Below are positions 1 to 6,894 of a stretch of 14,694 nt of DNA, piece after piece. The notes beneath the pieces were generated by a model. It was not told the DNA's origin. It worked only from the letters and a program-made list of their open reading frames with translations, and searched no databases. The DNA is taken from the NCBI GenBank assembly GCA_035623275.1, contig DASPTT010000096.1, positions 1-14,694 of the forward strand, read 5' to 3'. The stretch is from DASPTT01 sp035623275. GTDB taxonomy: Bacteria > Actinomycetota > Acidimicrobiia > Acidimicrobiales > UBA8190. A program made the translations under genes and the position numbers. How positions within the stretch are numbered: position 1 is the stretch's first letter; each line of letters starts with the position of its first letter.

Positions 1-1683
1 CGTCTGGTGGACGAGGCCGCTGGCGGAGGACGACCCGACGAGGGCACCGGCCACCGTGTAGGAGAGCGTGGGCCCGAACGCGTCGACCAGGCCGCACACC
101 CCGAGGCCGACGAGCACGCCGAGGGCCGCGCCGACGATCCCGATGCCGAGCATCTCGGCCATGATCTGGCCCACCACCCGGCCACGCGACCAGCCGACGG
201 CCCGCAGGGTGCCGATCTCCCGCACGCGCTTGGCGATGCTCGAGAGGGTCAGCAGCGCGGCGATCAGCAACGCCGCGGCCAGGATGATGATGGCCAGCGC
301 CACACCCAGGTCAGAGGCCAGCTTGTGCGCGTTGGCCAGGCTCCCGTTGACCTGACCGGCGAGCTGCTTGGAGGTGAGCACGGTGGCGCCGGGCAGCTCC
401 TTCTTGATGGCGGCGGCCACGGCGTCGACGTTGGACGACTTGTCCACCTTGACCAGGATCTCGTTGATGCGGCCCGATTGCGACGACGAGGACTGGAGGG
501 TGGAGATCGGGAAGTAGATGTCCGACACGTCACCGGTCAGCGTGGGGTTGACCAGGCCGACGACCGTGTAGTTGGTCTTGTTGATGGTCCACGTCTGGCC
601 CACCTTGATGTTGTTGGTGCTGGCGTAGGCGGTGGACACGAGGATCTCGTTCGTCGGGTTGGCGCTGAACCAGGAGCCCGACACGAGCTGCGCCTTGGTG
701 ATGAGGCCGGAGCTCGAGTTCGTCGGGTCCACACCGGCCACCGCGTAGCTGGAGGTCTGCGTGTTGGTCTGCGGCGGGTTGAGCACCCGGGTGATGGTCT
801 GCTGGGGGACCACCACCTGGGAGATGTACTGCTGGAAACGCGCCGGGAGGCACGAGCTCAGCTCGCCGCCGAACCCGCTGAACCCGCCGCGCCCTGAGCC
901 GCCCCCGCCCCCGGTGCTGCCGGTGCCGCCCCCACCGGTGCTGCCGGTGCCCCCGGTACCACCCCCACCGCTGATGCCGACGCCCCCACCGGGCGCGGCA
1001 CCGAAAGTGATGCCCTTTGCCTGGAGGCACGACGCCACCTGCTGCTCCTCGGCCGCAGTCATGGGCGCGGGCGTCTGGGTGGCGCTGATGGTCTGGCCGC
1101 CCGTGGTGACCGTGTCGGTCACCTGGGGCACGGTCCCGGTCTCGTGCAACGCGGAGAGCGACAGGGCGGGCACCGCGGCCTGGACGCCCTTGATCTTGGC
1201 GACGTCGGACACCGCCGACTGCGGGAAGGTGATCAGCGTGCCAGGGACGAAGAAGTCGTAGGTGAACTGGGTGCCCGCGGGACCGAGCTTGGAGAGGTCG
1301 GTGAGGATCGACGAGTTGTTGTCAGCCAGCGCGGAGCGGTCGGACGCATTGGCGCTCGAGTTGGCGCTGCCCGCGAAGAACCCGCCCCCGCCGCCGCCGC
1401 CCCCACCGCCACCGCCGCCGGGCCCGGCGAATCCACCGGGGGCGGTCGTCGTGGTGGTCGAGGACGTCGACGTGTTGGCGACCCCCACAGTGCGCTCCAC
1501 GACGATGTCCGTGCCGACGGTGGACAGAGGGGAGAGCACCTGGCCCTGCGCGTCGGAGAGCCCGTTGGACACCCCGACGATGCCCATGACCAGGCCGACC
1601 CCGGCGGCGAGCCCGAGCGCCGTGACGAGCGTCCGGCTCCAACGCCGCCGCAGCTCGTGCCAGACATAGCCAAAAGAGACCAT
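1..1683 (-). CDS. FtsX/MacB-type ABC transporter permease, C-terminus cut by window edge
   Basis: Integral membrane subunit of an ABC exporter or MacB/FtsX-like mechanotransmission complex; its ATPase partner is not in the window. The ATG at 1683 follows GAGGAG with 9 bases spacing, and the frame stays open for 561 codons to base 1. Visible order: a basic cytoplasmic start (HELRRRWSRT), TM1 about residues 18-40, a long extracellular MacB_PCD-like domain, TM2 about 458-480, then the typical FtsX coupling segment VREIGTLRAVGW (487-498) and TM3 about 505-527. The start and domain order are standard for the family. Odd: a run of 13 glycines (89-101) and a second Gly/Ser/Thr linker (about 232-266) lying between two cysteines, C219 and C278. 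It is divergent from the two-component pair, a common arrangement for exporters controlled by such a pair. The substrate cannot be read from the sequence. Confidence 0.88.
   Translation of the reverse strand, partial: MVSFGYVWHELRRRWSRTLVTALGLAAGVGLVMGIVGVSNGLSDAQGQVLSPLSTVGTDIVVERTVGVANTSTSSTTTTTAPGGFAGPGGGGGGGGGGGGGFFAGSANSSANASDRSALADNNSSILTDLSKLGPAGTQFTYDFFVPGTLITFPQSAVSDVAKIKGVQAAVPALSLSALHETGTVPQVTDTVTTGGQTISATQTPAPMTAAEEQQVASCLQAKGITFGAAPGGGVGISGGGGTGGTGSTGGGGTGSTGGGGGSGRGGFSGFGGELSSCLPARFQQYISQVVVPQQTITRVLNPPQTNTQTSSYAVAGVDPTNSSSGLITKAQLVSGSWFSANPTNEILVSTAYASTNNIKVGQTWTINKTNYTVVGLVNPTLTGDVSDIYFPISTLQSSSSQSGRINEILVKVDKSSNVDAVAAAIKKELPGATVLTSKQLAGQVNGSLANAHKLASDLGVALAIIILAAALLIAALLTLSSIAKRVREIGTLRAVGWSRGRVVGQIMAEMLGIGIVGAALGVLVGLGVCGLVDAFGPTLSYTVAGALVGSSSASGLVHQT
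898..990 (-). repeat. Gly/Thr/Ser-coding low-complexity repeat in the permease
   Basis: In the permease reading frame this stretch encodes almost only Gly, Thr and Ser (motifs such as GGGGTGSTGG). It includes a 24-bp imperfect tandem repeat (913-936 and 937-960) whose first 15 bases are identical. It forms an apparently flexible extracellular linker between C219 and C278. Such tracts are prone to slippage, always in glycine-compatible units if the frame is to survive. Confidence 0.75.
1381..1419 (-). repeat. 13-codon polyglycine tract in the permease
   Basis: Thirteen consecutive GGN codons (residues 89-101), mostly GGC and GGG, sit in the extracellular domain soon after TM1. They are preceded by a Ser/Thr-rich stretch (VANTSTSSTTTTTAPGGF) and followed by FFAGSANSSANAS. 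The composition suggests an unstructured linker in the first part of the extracellular domain. Confidence 0.75.
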
Positions 1684-1756
1684 CGACCCCTTCTCCTCGG
1701 ATCACCCGCGTGCCTAGCCGGTGAACCGGCCGCGTCCACACCGTAGGGAGCATTCC

Positions 1757-1821
1757 TTACAGGATGCTGTGAGAAATCCTGGCAATTCCCTGTGAACTCC
1801 CTTCCCGGCGCCCATTCACAG
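1757..1821. promoter_or_regulatory. Cluster of CTGTGA/TCACAG boxes between permease and response regulator
   Basis: Four related hexamers lie in the 184-bp divergent intergenic region: TTACAG at 1757-1762, CTGTGA at 1767-1772, CTGTGA at 1790-1795 and TCACAG at 1816-1821. The first pair forms an imperfect inverted repeat with a 4-base spacer. CCTGTGAA (1789-1796) and TTCACAGG (1815-1822) are exact inverted copies. OmpR-family regulators usually bind repeated half-sites, and TCACAG-type repeats are known for the mycobacterial PhoP regulator. The location suggests control of both divergent units by the adjacent regulator. This is inferred from pattern and position only. Confidence 0.45.
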
Positions 1822-1867
1822 GAAACTCCAAGGTAGGACCCGCACCATGGGGAGCGGAGGGATTGCC

Positions 1868-2578
1868 ATGACAGCGACCGCGCCGGCGCGCATCCTCGTC
1901 GTGGACGACGAGAAGAGCATCACCGACCTCGTCGCCATGGCCCTGCGCTACGAGGGGCTCGAGGTGGCCACCGCGGGCACCGGGCGCGAGGCGCTCGAGC
2001 GCGTGTCGAGCTTCCGGCCCAACCTGCTCGTCCTCGACGTGATGCTCCCCGACCTGAGCGGCTTCGAAGTGCTCGAGCGCCTGGGCCGTGACCTGGCCGG
2101 CCAGCGCCTTCCCGTTCTGTTCCTCACCGCACGCGACACCCTCGACGACAAGCTCCGTGGCTTCACGCTGGGCGGCGACGACTACATGACGAAGCCCTTC
2201 AGCATCGAGGAGCTCATCGTCCGCGTCCGCGCCATCCTCCGCCGCGTGCACGGGGCGGAGCACGACGACGGACGCCTGGAGGTCGGCGACCTTCGCCTCG
2301 ACGAGGAGAGCCACGAGGTCTTCCGGGGCGCGACGTCCATCGAGCTCACGCCCACCGAGTTCAAGCTGCTGCACTACCTGATGCTCAACGCCGGCCGGGT
2401 CGTGTCCAAGTCCCAGATACTCGACCGCGTCTGGCAGTACGACTTCGACGGCAACGCCAACGTCGTCGAGATCTACATCAGCTACCTCCGCCGCAAGATC
2501 GACGCGGACGGACCCCGCCTCATCCACACCGTGCGCGGCGTGGGCTACACCCTTCGCCAGCCCGCTGAGGTCCCATGA
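1868..2578 (+). CDS. OmpR-family DNA-binding response regulator
   Basis: Cytoplasmic transcription factor of a two-component system (236 residues). The receiver domain spans about residues 8-123: acidic pocket D13/D14, phosphoacceptor D57 in LLVLDVMLPD, switch T87 and lysine K109 in MTKPF. A winged-helix effector domain follows (about 135-234), with the family pattern DRVWQYDFDGNANVVEIYIS and a C-terminal HTVRGVGYTLR wing. The length is normal. I place the start at the ATG at 1868 because GGAGGG lies 6 bases upstream; the in-frame ATG at 1847 would add seven residues and lacks a good ribosome site. It overlaps the kinase gene by ATGA, so the two are translationally coupled. Likely targets are its own promoter and the divergent permease, inferred from the shared boxes. 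Confidence 0.95.
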   Translation: MTATAPARILVVDDEKSITDLVAMALRYEGLEVATAGTGREALERVSSFRPNLLVLDVMLPDLSGFEVLERLGRDLAGQRLPVLFLTARDTLDDKLRGFTLGGDDYMTKPFSIEELIVRVRAILRRVHGAEHDDGRLEVGDLRLDEESHEVFRGATSIELTPTEFKLLHYLMLNAGRVVSKSQILDRVWQYDFDGNANVVEIYISYLRRKIDADGPRLIHTVRGVGYTLRQPAEVP

Positions 2579-4155
2579 CCCTTCGACTGCGCATGACGCT
2601 CGTCCTCATGGCCATCGTCGCCGTGGGGCTGCTCGCGGCCGACGTCATCACCTATACGACGCTCGGGTCCTTCCTCACCAACCGCGTCGACACCGAGCTC
2701 ACGGACTCGGTGACCCCCATCGGCCACTCGCTGGTCAACGCCGTCTACCCGGGGTTCGGGGGCGGGGAGGGCGACCGCTCCGCCTTCGTGCCGCCGGGGA
2801 CCTTCGCCGAGTTGCGCGACCCCAGCGGCACCGTGCTCGTGTCCCCGGGCCTCGCCTACGGCCCCGGGCCCACGCTCCCGTCACAGCTGCCTGGCTCCGG
2901 GGAACCCGCCAACGGGCCCGTGTTCTTCAACGCGACGTCGCCGGGCCCGACCCGCGTGAGCTACCGGGTGGTCGCCGAGCAGGTGGACGTGGACGGTCAG
3001 CTCTTCGGGACCATCGTGGTGGCCATCCCGCTGACCGAGCCGCACCAGACGCTGCGCCAGCTGCTGTGGATCGAGGCGCTCGTCACCGGTCTGCTCCTCA
3101 CCGGCCTCGGCGTGCTCGCCTGGTGGATCGTGCGCCGCGAGCTGCGGCCTCTCGACGACATGGCGACGACCGCCGGCAAGATCGCCGCCGGGGACCTCTC
3201 GCAGCGTGTCGCGCCGGCCGACGACGTCACCGAGGTCGGCCGCCTCGGCAGTGCGCTCAACACCATGCTCGGGGAGATCGAGGAGGCATTCGACGCGCGG
3301 CGCGCCTCGGAGGAGCGGCTGCGGCGCTTCCTGGCGGACGCCTCCCACGAGCTGCGGACCCCACTCACGTCGATCCGCGGCTACGCCGAGATCTTCGACC
3401 GGGGGGCGCGTGACCGACCGGGGGACCTGGCGACGTCGATGTACCACATCCGCTCCGAGGCCGACCGGATGAGCGAGCTGGTCGACGACCTCCTGCTCCT
3501 CGCCCGCCTGGATCGCGAGCGTCCCATCGAGCGCGTGCCCGTCGAGCTGCGAGCCGTGGCCGAGGCCGCCGTCGGCGCCGCACGCGTCGCCGCGCCCGAG
3601 CGGGCCATCGCCTTCCAGGCGCCCGCGCCGGTGACGGTCCTCGGCGATGCCAACCGCCTGCGCCAGGTCACCGACAACCTGTTGGCCAACGCGCTGCGCC
3701 ACACGCCGGCGGGGACCCCGGTAGAGGTCCGACTGTGGCCGGCGGGTTCCGTGGCCATCTTGGACGTGGTCGACCACGGACCCGGGATCGCCCCCGGGGA
3801 TGCCACCCGGATCTTCGAGCCCTTCCACCGGGCGGATCCCTCGCGAGCCCGGGCGACCGGCGGGGTCGGCCTTGGCCTGGCCATCGTCTCGGCCATCGCC
3901 AAGGCGCACGACGGCAGCGTCGGGGTAGCGCCCACCGAGGGCGGGGGCGCCACCTTCTGGGTACGCCTGCCCCTCGGGCCCGGCGACCCGACCCCGCGCG
4001 CCGAGCCGCGCTCCGACGAACACGAGCTCCGCGCCCGCGCCCGCGACACGGCCGCGGCCCCCTCGTCCGACACGGCGCCGGCACCGGCGTCCGGCCCGGC
4101 GTCCGTGCCGGCACCCGTCGGCCACGACCCGAGCGCACTCGCCCGGCCCACCTGA
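2575..4155 (+). CDS. Membrane sensor histidine kinase
   Basis: Partner kinase of the response regulator just upstream (526 residues). TM1 is about 8-29, an extracellular sensor region about 30-165 has no recognisable fold, and TM2 is about 168-187. A HAMP linker (about 188-240) follows, then the HisKA dimerisation domain with phosphoacceptor H258 in DASHELRTPLTSI. The ATPase domain has an N box at N372 (DNLLANALRHTP), a G1 box D400-H-G-P-G404 and a G2 box at about 429-435 (GGVGLGL). It belongs to the class I, PrrB/MprB/TrcS-like type of actinobacterial kinases. The ATG lies in an ATGA overlap with the regulator stop. The last roughly 60 residues form an Ala/Pro/Ser-rich tail beyond the catalytic core, probably unstructured. 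The stimulus is unknown; a signal linked to the neighbouring permease is plausible. Confidence 0.95.
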   Translation: MTLRLRMTLVLMAIVAVGLLAADVITYTTLGSFLTNRVDTELTDSVTPIGHSLVNAVYPGFGGGEGDRSAFVPPGTFAELRDPSGTVLVSPGLAYGPGPTLPSQLPGSGEPANGPVFFNATSPGPTRVSYRVVAEQVDVDGQLFGTIVVAIPLTEPHQTLRQLLWIEALVTGLLLTGLGVLAWWIVRRELRPLDDMATTAGKIAAGDLSQRVAPADDVTEVGRLGSALNTMLGEIEEAFDARRASEERLRRFLADASHELRTPLTSIRGYAEIFDRGARDRPGDLATSMYHIRSEADRMSELVDDLLLLARLDRERPIERVPVELRAVAEAAVGAARVAAPERAIAFQAPAPVTVLGDANRLRQVTDNLLANALRHTPAGTPVEVRLWPAGSVAILDVVDHGPGIAPGDATRIFEPFHRADPSRARATGGVGLGLAIVSAIAKAHDGSVGVAPTEGGGATFWVRLPLGPGDPTPRAEPRSDEHELRARARDTAAAPSSDTAPAPASGPASVPAPVGHDPSALARPT

Positions 4156-4207
4156 GCGAGCCGAGAGCGAGCGGTCGACGCCGGCCGGCCTCGCTAGCGT
4201 CGGCGCC

Positions 4208-5113
4208 ATGGGAACGCCGCAACCCGGTGTCTTCGCGCTGGGCACCCGATCCCACTTCCACCTCGAGCTCGACGTGCGTGCCGGCGTCGGCGACGGCCCC
4301 CTCGCCACCGCCCTCGGCGTGCTCCACGCCCCGTCGGTCTCGGCCGGCGGGCTCAACCTCGTCGTCGGCTTCGGCGCCACCCTGTGGTCCCGCCTCGCCC
4401 CGAGGGACGTGCCTCGGGACCTGCGGCCCTTCCAGGCCGTCGGCGACCCCGCGGCGCGCCATGCGCCGGCGACACAGCACGACCTGTGGGTCTGGTTGCA
4501 CGGTCCGGGCGAGGACGCCGTCCTCGACGGCGCCCGGCGGGCGTGCGCCGCCTTGGAGGAGGTGGCCACGATCGCGTGCGAGGTCCCCTCCTTCGTCTAC
4601 CGCGACGGCCGCGACCTCACCGGATTCGTCGACGGGACCGAGAACCCCCCGGTCGAGGGGGCCTTCGCCGTGGCCTTGGTGCCCGAGCCCGGGCCGGACG
4701 CAGGCGGGAGCTACGCCCTCGTCCAACAGTGGCGCCACGACCTGCGCGCCTTCGACGCGCTCGAGGTCGCCGAACAAGAGGGCGTGATCGGGCGGACCAA
4801 GGCCGACAGCATCGAGCTGGCCGACGACGTCAAGCCGCCCACCGCGCACATCGCCCGCGTGGTGGTCGAGGACGATGAGGGCGAGGAGCTCGAGATCTAC
4901 CGACGCAGCACCCCCTACGGGACGGTGCAGGTGCACGGCCTGCAGTTCGTCGCCTTCAGCGCGGACCCCGACCGCTTCGAGCGGATGCTGGCCCGCATGT
5001 TCGGCGTGGCCGGTGACGGGCTGCACGACCGCCTCACCGACTTCAGCACCCCCGTGAGCGGGGCCTACTACTTCGTCCCGTCGCTGGAGTCCCTGGCCGC
5101 CCTCTCCGCCTAG
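4208..5113 (+). CDS. DyP-type haem peroxidase, YfeX-like (class P/B)
   Basis: Haem-dependent peroxidase of the dye-decolourising family (301 residues, normal for YfeX/DypB-like members). The signature GFVDGTENP places the distal aspartate at D142. H214 in AHIARV is the expected proximal haem ligand. R232 in YRRSTPYG is the expected distal arginine, with S234 beside it. As I recall, E. coli YfeX has the same distal Asp/Arg/Ser set. There is no signal peptide or Tat motif, so the enzyme is likely cytoplasmic, and there is no C-terminal encapsulin-targeting extension. The ATG at 4208 is chosen because family members begin with a similar PQPGVF segment; the ribosome site is weak. It lies 52 bases after the kinase gene, so read-through is possible, but a functional link is not evident. 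The physiological substrate is unknown. Confidence 0.93.
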   Translation: MGTPQPGVFALGTRSHFHLELDVRAGVGDGPLATALGVLHAPSVSAGGLNLVVGFGATLWSRLAPRDVPRDLRPFQAVGDPAARHAPATQHDLWVWLHGPGEDAVLDGARRACAALEEVATIACEVPSFVYRDGRDLTGFVDGTENPPVEGAFAVALVPEPGPDAGGSYALVQQWRHDLRAFDALEVAEQEGVIGRTKADSIELADDVKPPTAHIARVVVEDDEGEELEIYRRSTPYGTVQVHGLQFVAFSADPDRFERMLARMFGVAGDGLHDRLTDFSTPVSGAYYFVPSLESLAALSA

Positions 5114-5118
5114 GCACG

Positions 5119-5145
5119 GACGACGGGCACACCGACGACGGGCAC
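5119..5145 (+). repeat. Two 12-bp direct repeats after the peroxidase gene
   Basis: GACGACGGGCAC occurs at 5119-5130 and again at 5134-5145, a 15-base period. The second copy forms the left arm of the hairpin that follows. This may be a by-product of duplication; no function is assigned. Confidence 0.6.
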
Positions 5146-5162
5146 GAGGCACCATGCCCGTC
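5137..5162 (+). terminator. Hairpin after the DyP gene, possible terminator
   Basis: GACGGGCA (5137-5144) and TGCCCGTC (5155-5162) form a perfect 8-bp stem with a 10-base loop, 24 bases after the peroxidase stop. There is no T-rich tail, which is common for hairpin terminators in high-GC actinobacteria. It would separate the peroxidase transcript from the sulfate-activation operon. Confidence 0.5.
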
Positions 5163-5203
5163 CACCTGGTCCTTCGCGCGCAAGCGGCCGACTCGGCGCC
5201 GGA

Positions 5204-5242
5204 TTGTGGACAAAATCAGTAGCAAACTAGTAAAAAGGGGGG
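5204..5242 (+). promoter_or_regulatory. AT-rich island upstream of the cys operon, with DnaA-box match and possible promoter
   Basis: This short AT-rich patch stands out in a very GC-rich window. TGTGGACAA at 5205-5213 is the reverse complement of TTGTCCACA, the DnaA box preferred in streptomycetes and mycobacteria; a single box gives weak evidence for binding. TTGTGG (5204-5209) and TAGTAA (5228-5233), 18 bases apart, could serve as -35 and -10 elements for the operon, although both are poor matches. The patch ends in five A and seven G bases (5232-5243), which supplies the ribosome site. Confidence 0.35.
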
Positions 5243-5995
5243 GTGCAACCGTTGCCGGGGGACGACGACGTGGCCGCGGCCATCGCAACGGAGGCGGGCG
5301 AGCGGCTGCTGGCCGTGCGTGCCTCGGGCCTCGTCGGCGCCGACCTCAAGGACGCGGGCGACGCCGCCTCCCACGACCTGATCATGGCCGCGCTGGCCGC
5401 GCGCCGCCCCGGCGACGCGGTGCTCTCCGAGGAGGGCGCAGACGACCAGACCCGGCTCGGGCGGCCCCGGGTCTGGATCGTCGACCCCCTGGACGGGACC
5501 CGCGAGTTCTCGGAGCCCGGTCGCGAGGACTGGGCCGTCCACGTGGCGCTGGCGTTCGACGGCGCGGTGACAGTGGGTGCGGTCGCCCTGCCGGCCAGGG
5601 GCCTCACGCTGCACACGGGAGGGGCGCTGCCTGCGCCTGCCGAGCACGCCGGGGGGCCCCGGGTCCTGGTGAGCCGCACCCGGCCCACCGAGCACGCGCT
5701 GGCCATCGCCGAGGCGCTCGGCGGCGAGCTCATCCCCATGGGGTCGGCGGGGGCCAAGGCCATGGCGGTGGTGCTCGGCGAGGCCGAGATCTACGCGCAC
5801 TCGGGCGGGCAGTACGAGTGGGACTCGGCCGCGCCGGTGGCGGTGGCCGCGGCTGCCGGCCTCCACGTCTCACGCCTCGACGGCTCGCCGCTCGTCTACA
5901 ACCGCCCCGACCCCTGGTTGCCGGATCTGCTCGTGTGCCGCCCCGAGTACGCCGAGGCCGTGATCGAGATCTGCCGTGCGACGGTGACGCCGTGA
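5243..5995 (+). CDS. cysQ: CysQ-like 3'(2'),5'-bisphosphate nucleotidase (inositol monophosphatase family)
   Basis: Metal-dependent phosphatase that would hydrolyse adenosine 3',5'-bisphosphate or PAPS and so recycle or limit the product of the genes downstream. Family motifs are present: acidic residues D40 and E63/E64 (LSEEG), the metal-binding DPLDGT at 81-86 followed by REF (typical of CysQ rather than general inositol phosphatases), and the C-terminal motif WDSAAP with D194. The length of 250 residues is normal. The start is uncertain: the GTG at 5243 uses the last base of a seven-G run, so ribosome-site spacing is very short, whereas the in-frame TTG at 5252 would have about 8 bases. 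The stop overlaps the cysD start as GTGA. Its place at the head of the sulfate-activation genes supports the CysQ assignment over inositol phosphatase. Confidence 0.88.
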   Translation: MQPLPGDDDVAAAIATEAGERLLAVRASGLVGADLKDAGDAASHDLIMAALAARRPGDAVLSEEGADDQTRLGRPRVWIVDPLDGTREFSEPGREDWAVHVALAFDGAVTVGAVALPARGLTLHTGGALPAPAEHAGGPRVLVSRTRPTEHALAIAEALGGELIPMGSAGAKAMAVVLGEAEIYAHSGGQYEWDSAAPVAVAAAAGLHVSRLDGSPLVYNRPDPWLPDLLVCRPEYAEAVIEICRATVTP

Positions 5996-6894
5996 GGACC
6001 CTCACCCACCTCGAGCACCTGGAGGCCGAGAGCATCCACATCTTGCGCGAGGCGGTGGCCGAGAGCGACCGGCCGGTGATGCTCTACTCGGTCGGCAAGG
6101 ACAGCTCGGTCATGCTCCACCTGGCGATGAAGGCGTTCTACCCGTCCAAGCCGCCCTTCCCGCTCCTGCACGTCGACACCACCTGGAAGTTCCGGGCCAT
6201 GTACGAGTTTCGGGACCGCACGGCCCACGACCTCGGGGTCGACCTGCTCGTGCACCAGAACCCCGAGTGCGTCGAGCGCGGCATCAACCCCTTCTCCCAC
6301 GGGTCCGCCGTCCACACCGATATGTGGAAGACCGAGGGCCTCAAGCAGGCGCTCGACCTGTACGGGTTCGACACCGCCTTCGGCGGGGCCCGGCGCGACG
6401 AGGAGCGTTCCCGGGCCAAAGAGCGCGTCTTCTCCATCCGCTCGCCGCAACACCGCTGGGACCCCAAGCAGCAGCGTCCGGAGCTGTGGAACCTCTACAA
6501 CGTCCGGCACAACCAGGGCGAGACCCTCCGCGTGTTCCCGTTGTCCAACTGGACAGAGCTCGACGTCTGGCTCTACATCCATCGCGAGCAGATCCCCATC
6601 GTGCCGCTCTATTTCGCCGCGGCGCGCCCGGTGGTCGAACGCGACGGGACGCTCATCATGGTCGACGACGACCGCATGCCGCTGGCGCCGGGCGAGGTCC
6701 CCGAACGCCGGTCCGTCCGCTTCCGCACGCTCGGGTGCTATCCGCTCACCGGGGCCATCGACAGCGAGGCCGACACCCTCACCGGGATCATCCAGGAGAT
6801 GCTCCTGACCACGAGCTCCGAGCGCCAGGGCCGCATCATCGACCACGACTCGAGCGGGTCGATGGAGAAGAAGAAGGTCGAGGGGTACTTTTGA
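5992..6894 (+). CDS. cysD: Sulfate adenylyltransferase subunit 2 (CysD)
   Basis: Catalytic subunit of ATP sulfurylase, which makes adenosine 5'-phosphosulfate (APS) from sulfate and ATP, with CysN supplying GTP hydrolysis. The PP-loop SVGKDSS is at residues 33-39. Other conserved stretches include LLHVDTTWKF, the FGGARRDEERSRAKER segment, FPLSNWTELDVW and the C-terminal MEKKKVEGYF. At 300 residues it matches the family. The start is the GTG at 5992, four bases overlapping the cysQ stop, which places MRTLTHLEHLEAESIHILRE at the N-terminus as in other CysD proteins; open frame continues upstream but only as a shadow of cysQ. Its stop overlaps the cysNC start (TGATG), so all three genes are probably translated as one coupled unit. 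Confidence 0.96.
   Translation: MRTLTHLEHLEAESIHILREAVAESDRPVMLYSVGKDSSVMLHLAMKAFYPSKPPFPLLHVDTTWKFRAMYEFRDRTAHDLGVDLLVHQNPECVERGINPFSHGSAVHTDMWKTEGLKQALDLYGFDTAFGGARRDEERSRAKERVFSIRSPQHRWDPKQQRPELWNLYNVRHNQGETLRVFPLSNWTELDVWLYIHREQIPIVPLYFAAARPVVERDGTLIMVDDDRMPLAPGEVPERRSVRFRTLGCYPLTGAIDSEADTLTGIIQEMLLTTSSERQGRIIDHDSSGSMEKKKVEGYF

Noticed and set aside
4176..4202. CGACGC/GCGTCG inverted repeat between kinase and peroxidase genes as an operator
   Set aside because: Short stem with a 15-base loop in very GC-rich DNA; many such pairs arise by chance, and no regulator points to it.
2881..4569. 562-codon minus-strand open frame across the kinase and peroxidase genes
   Set aside because: It spans two confident plus-strand genes, has biased composition and no family signature.
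4208..5113. DyP peroxidase as encapsulin cargo
   Set aside because: The C-terminus ends right after the core (YYFVPSLESL) with no targeting tail of the GIGSLK type, and no encapsulin gene is nearby.
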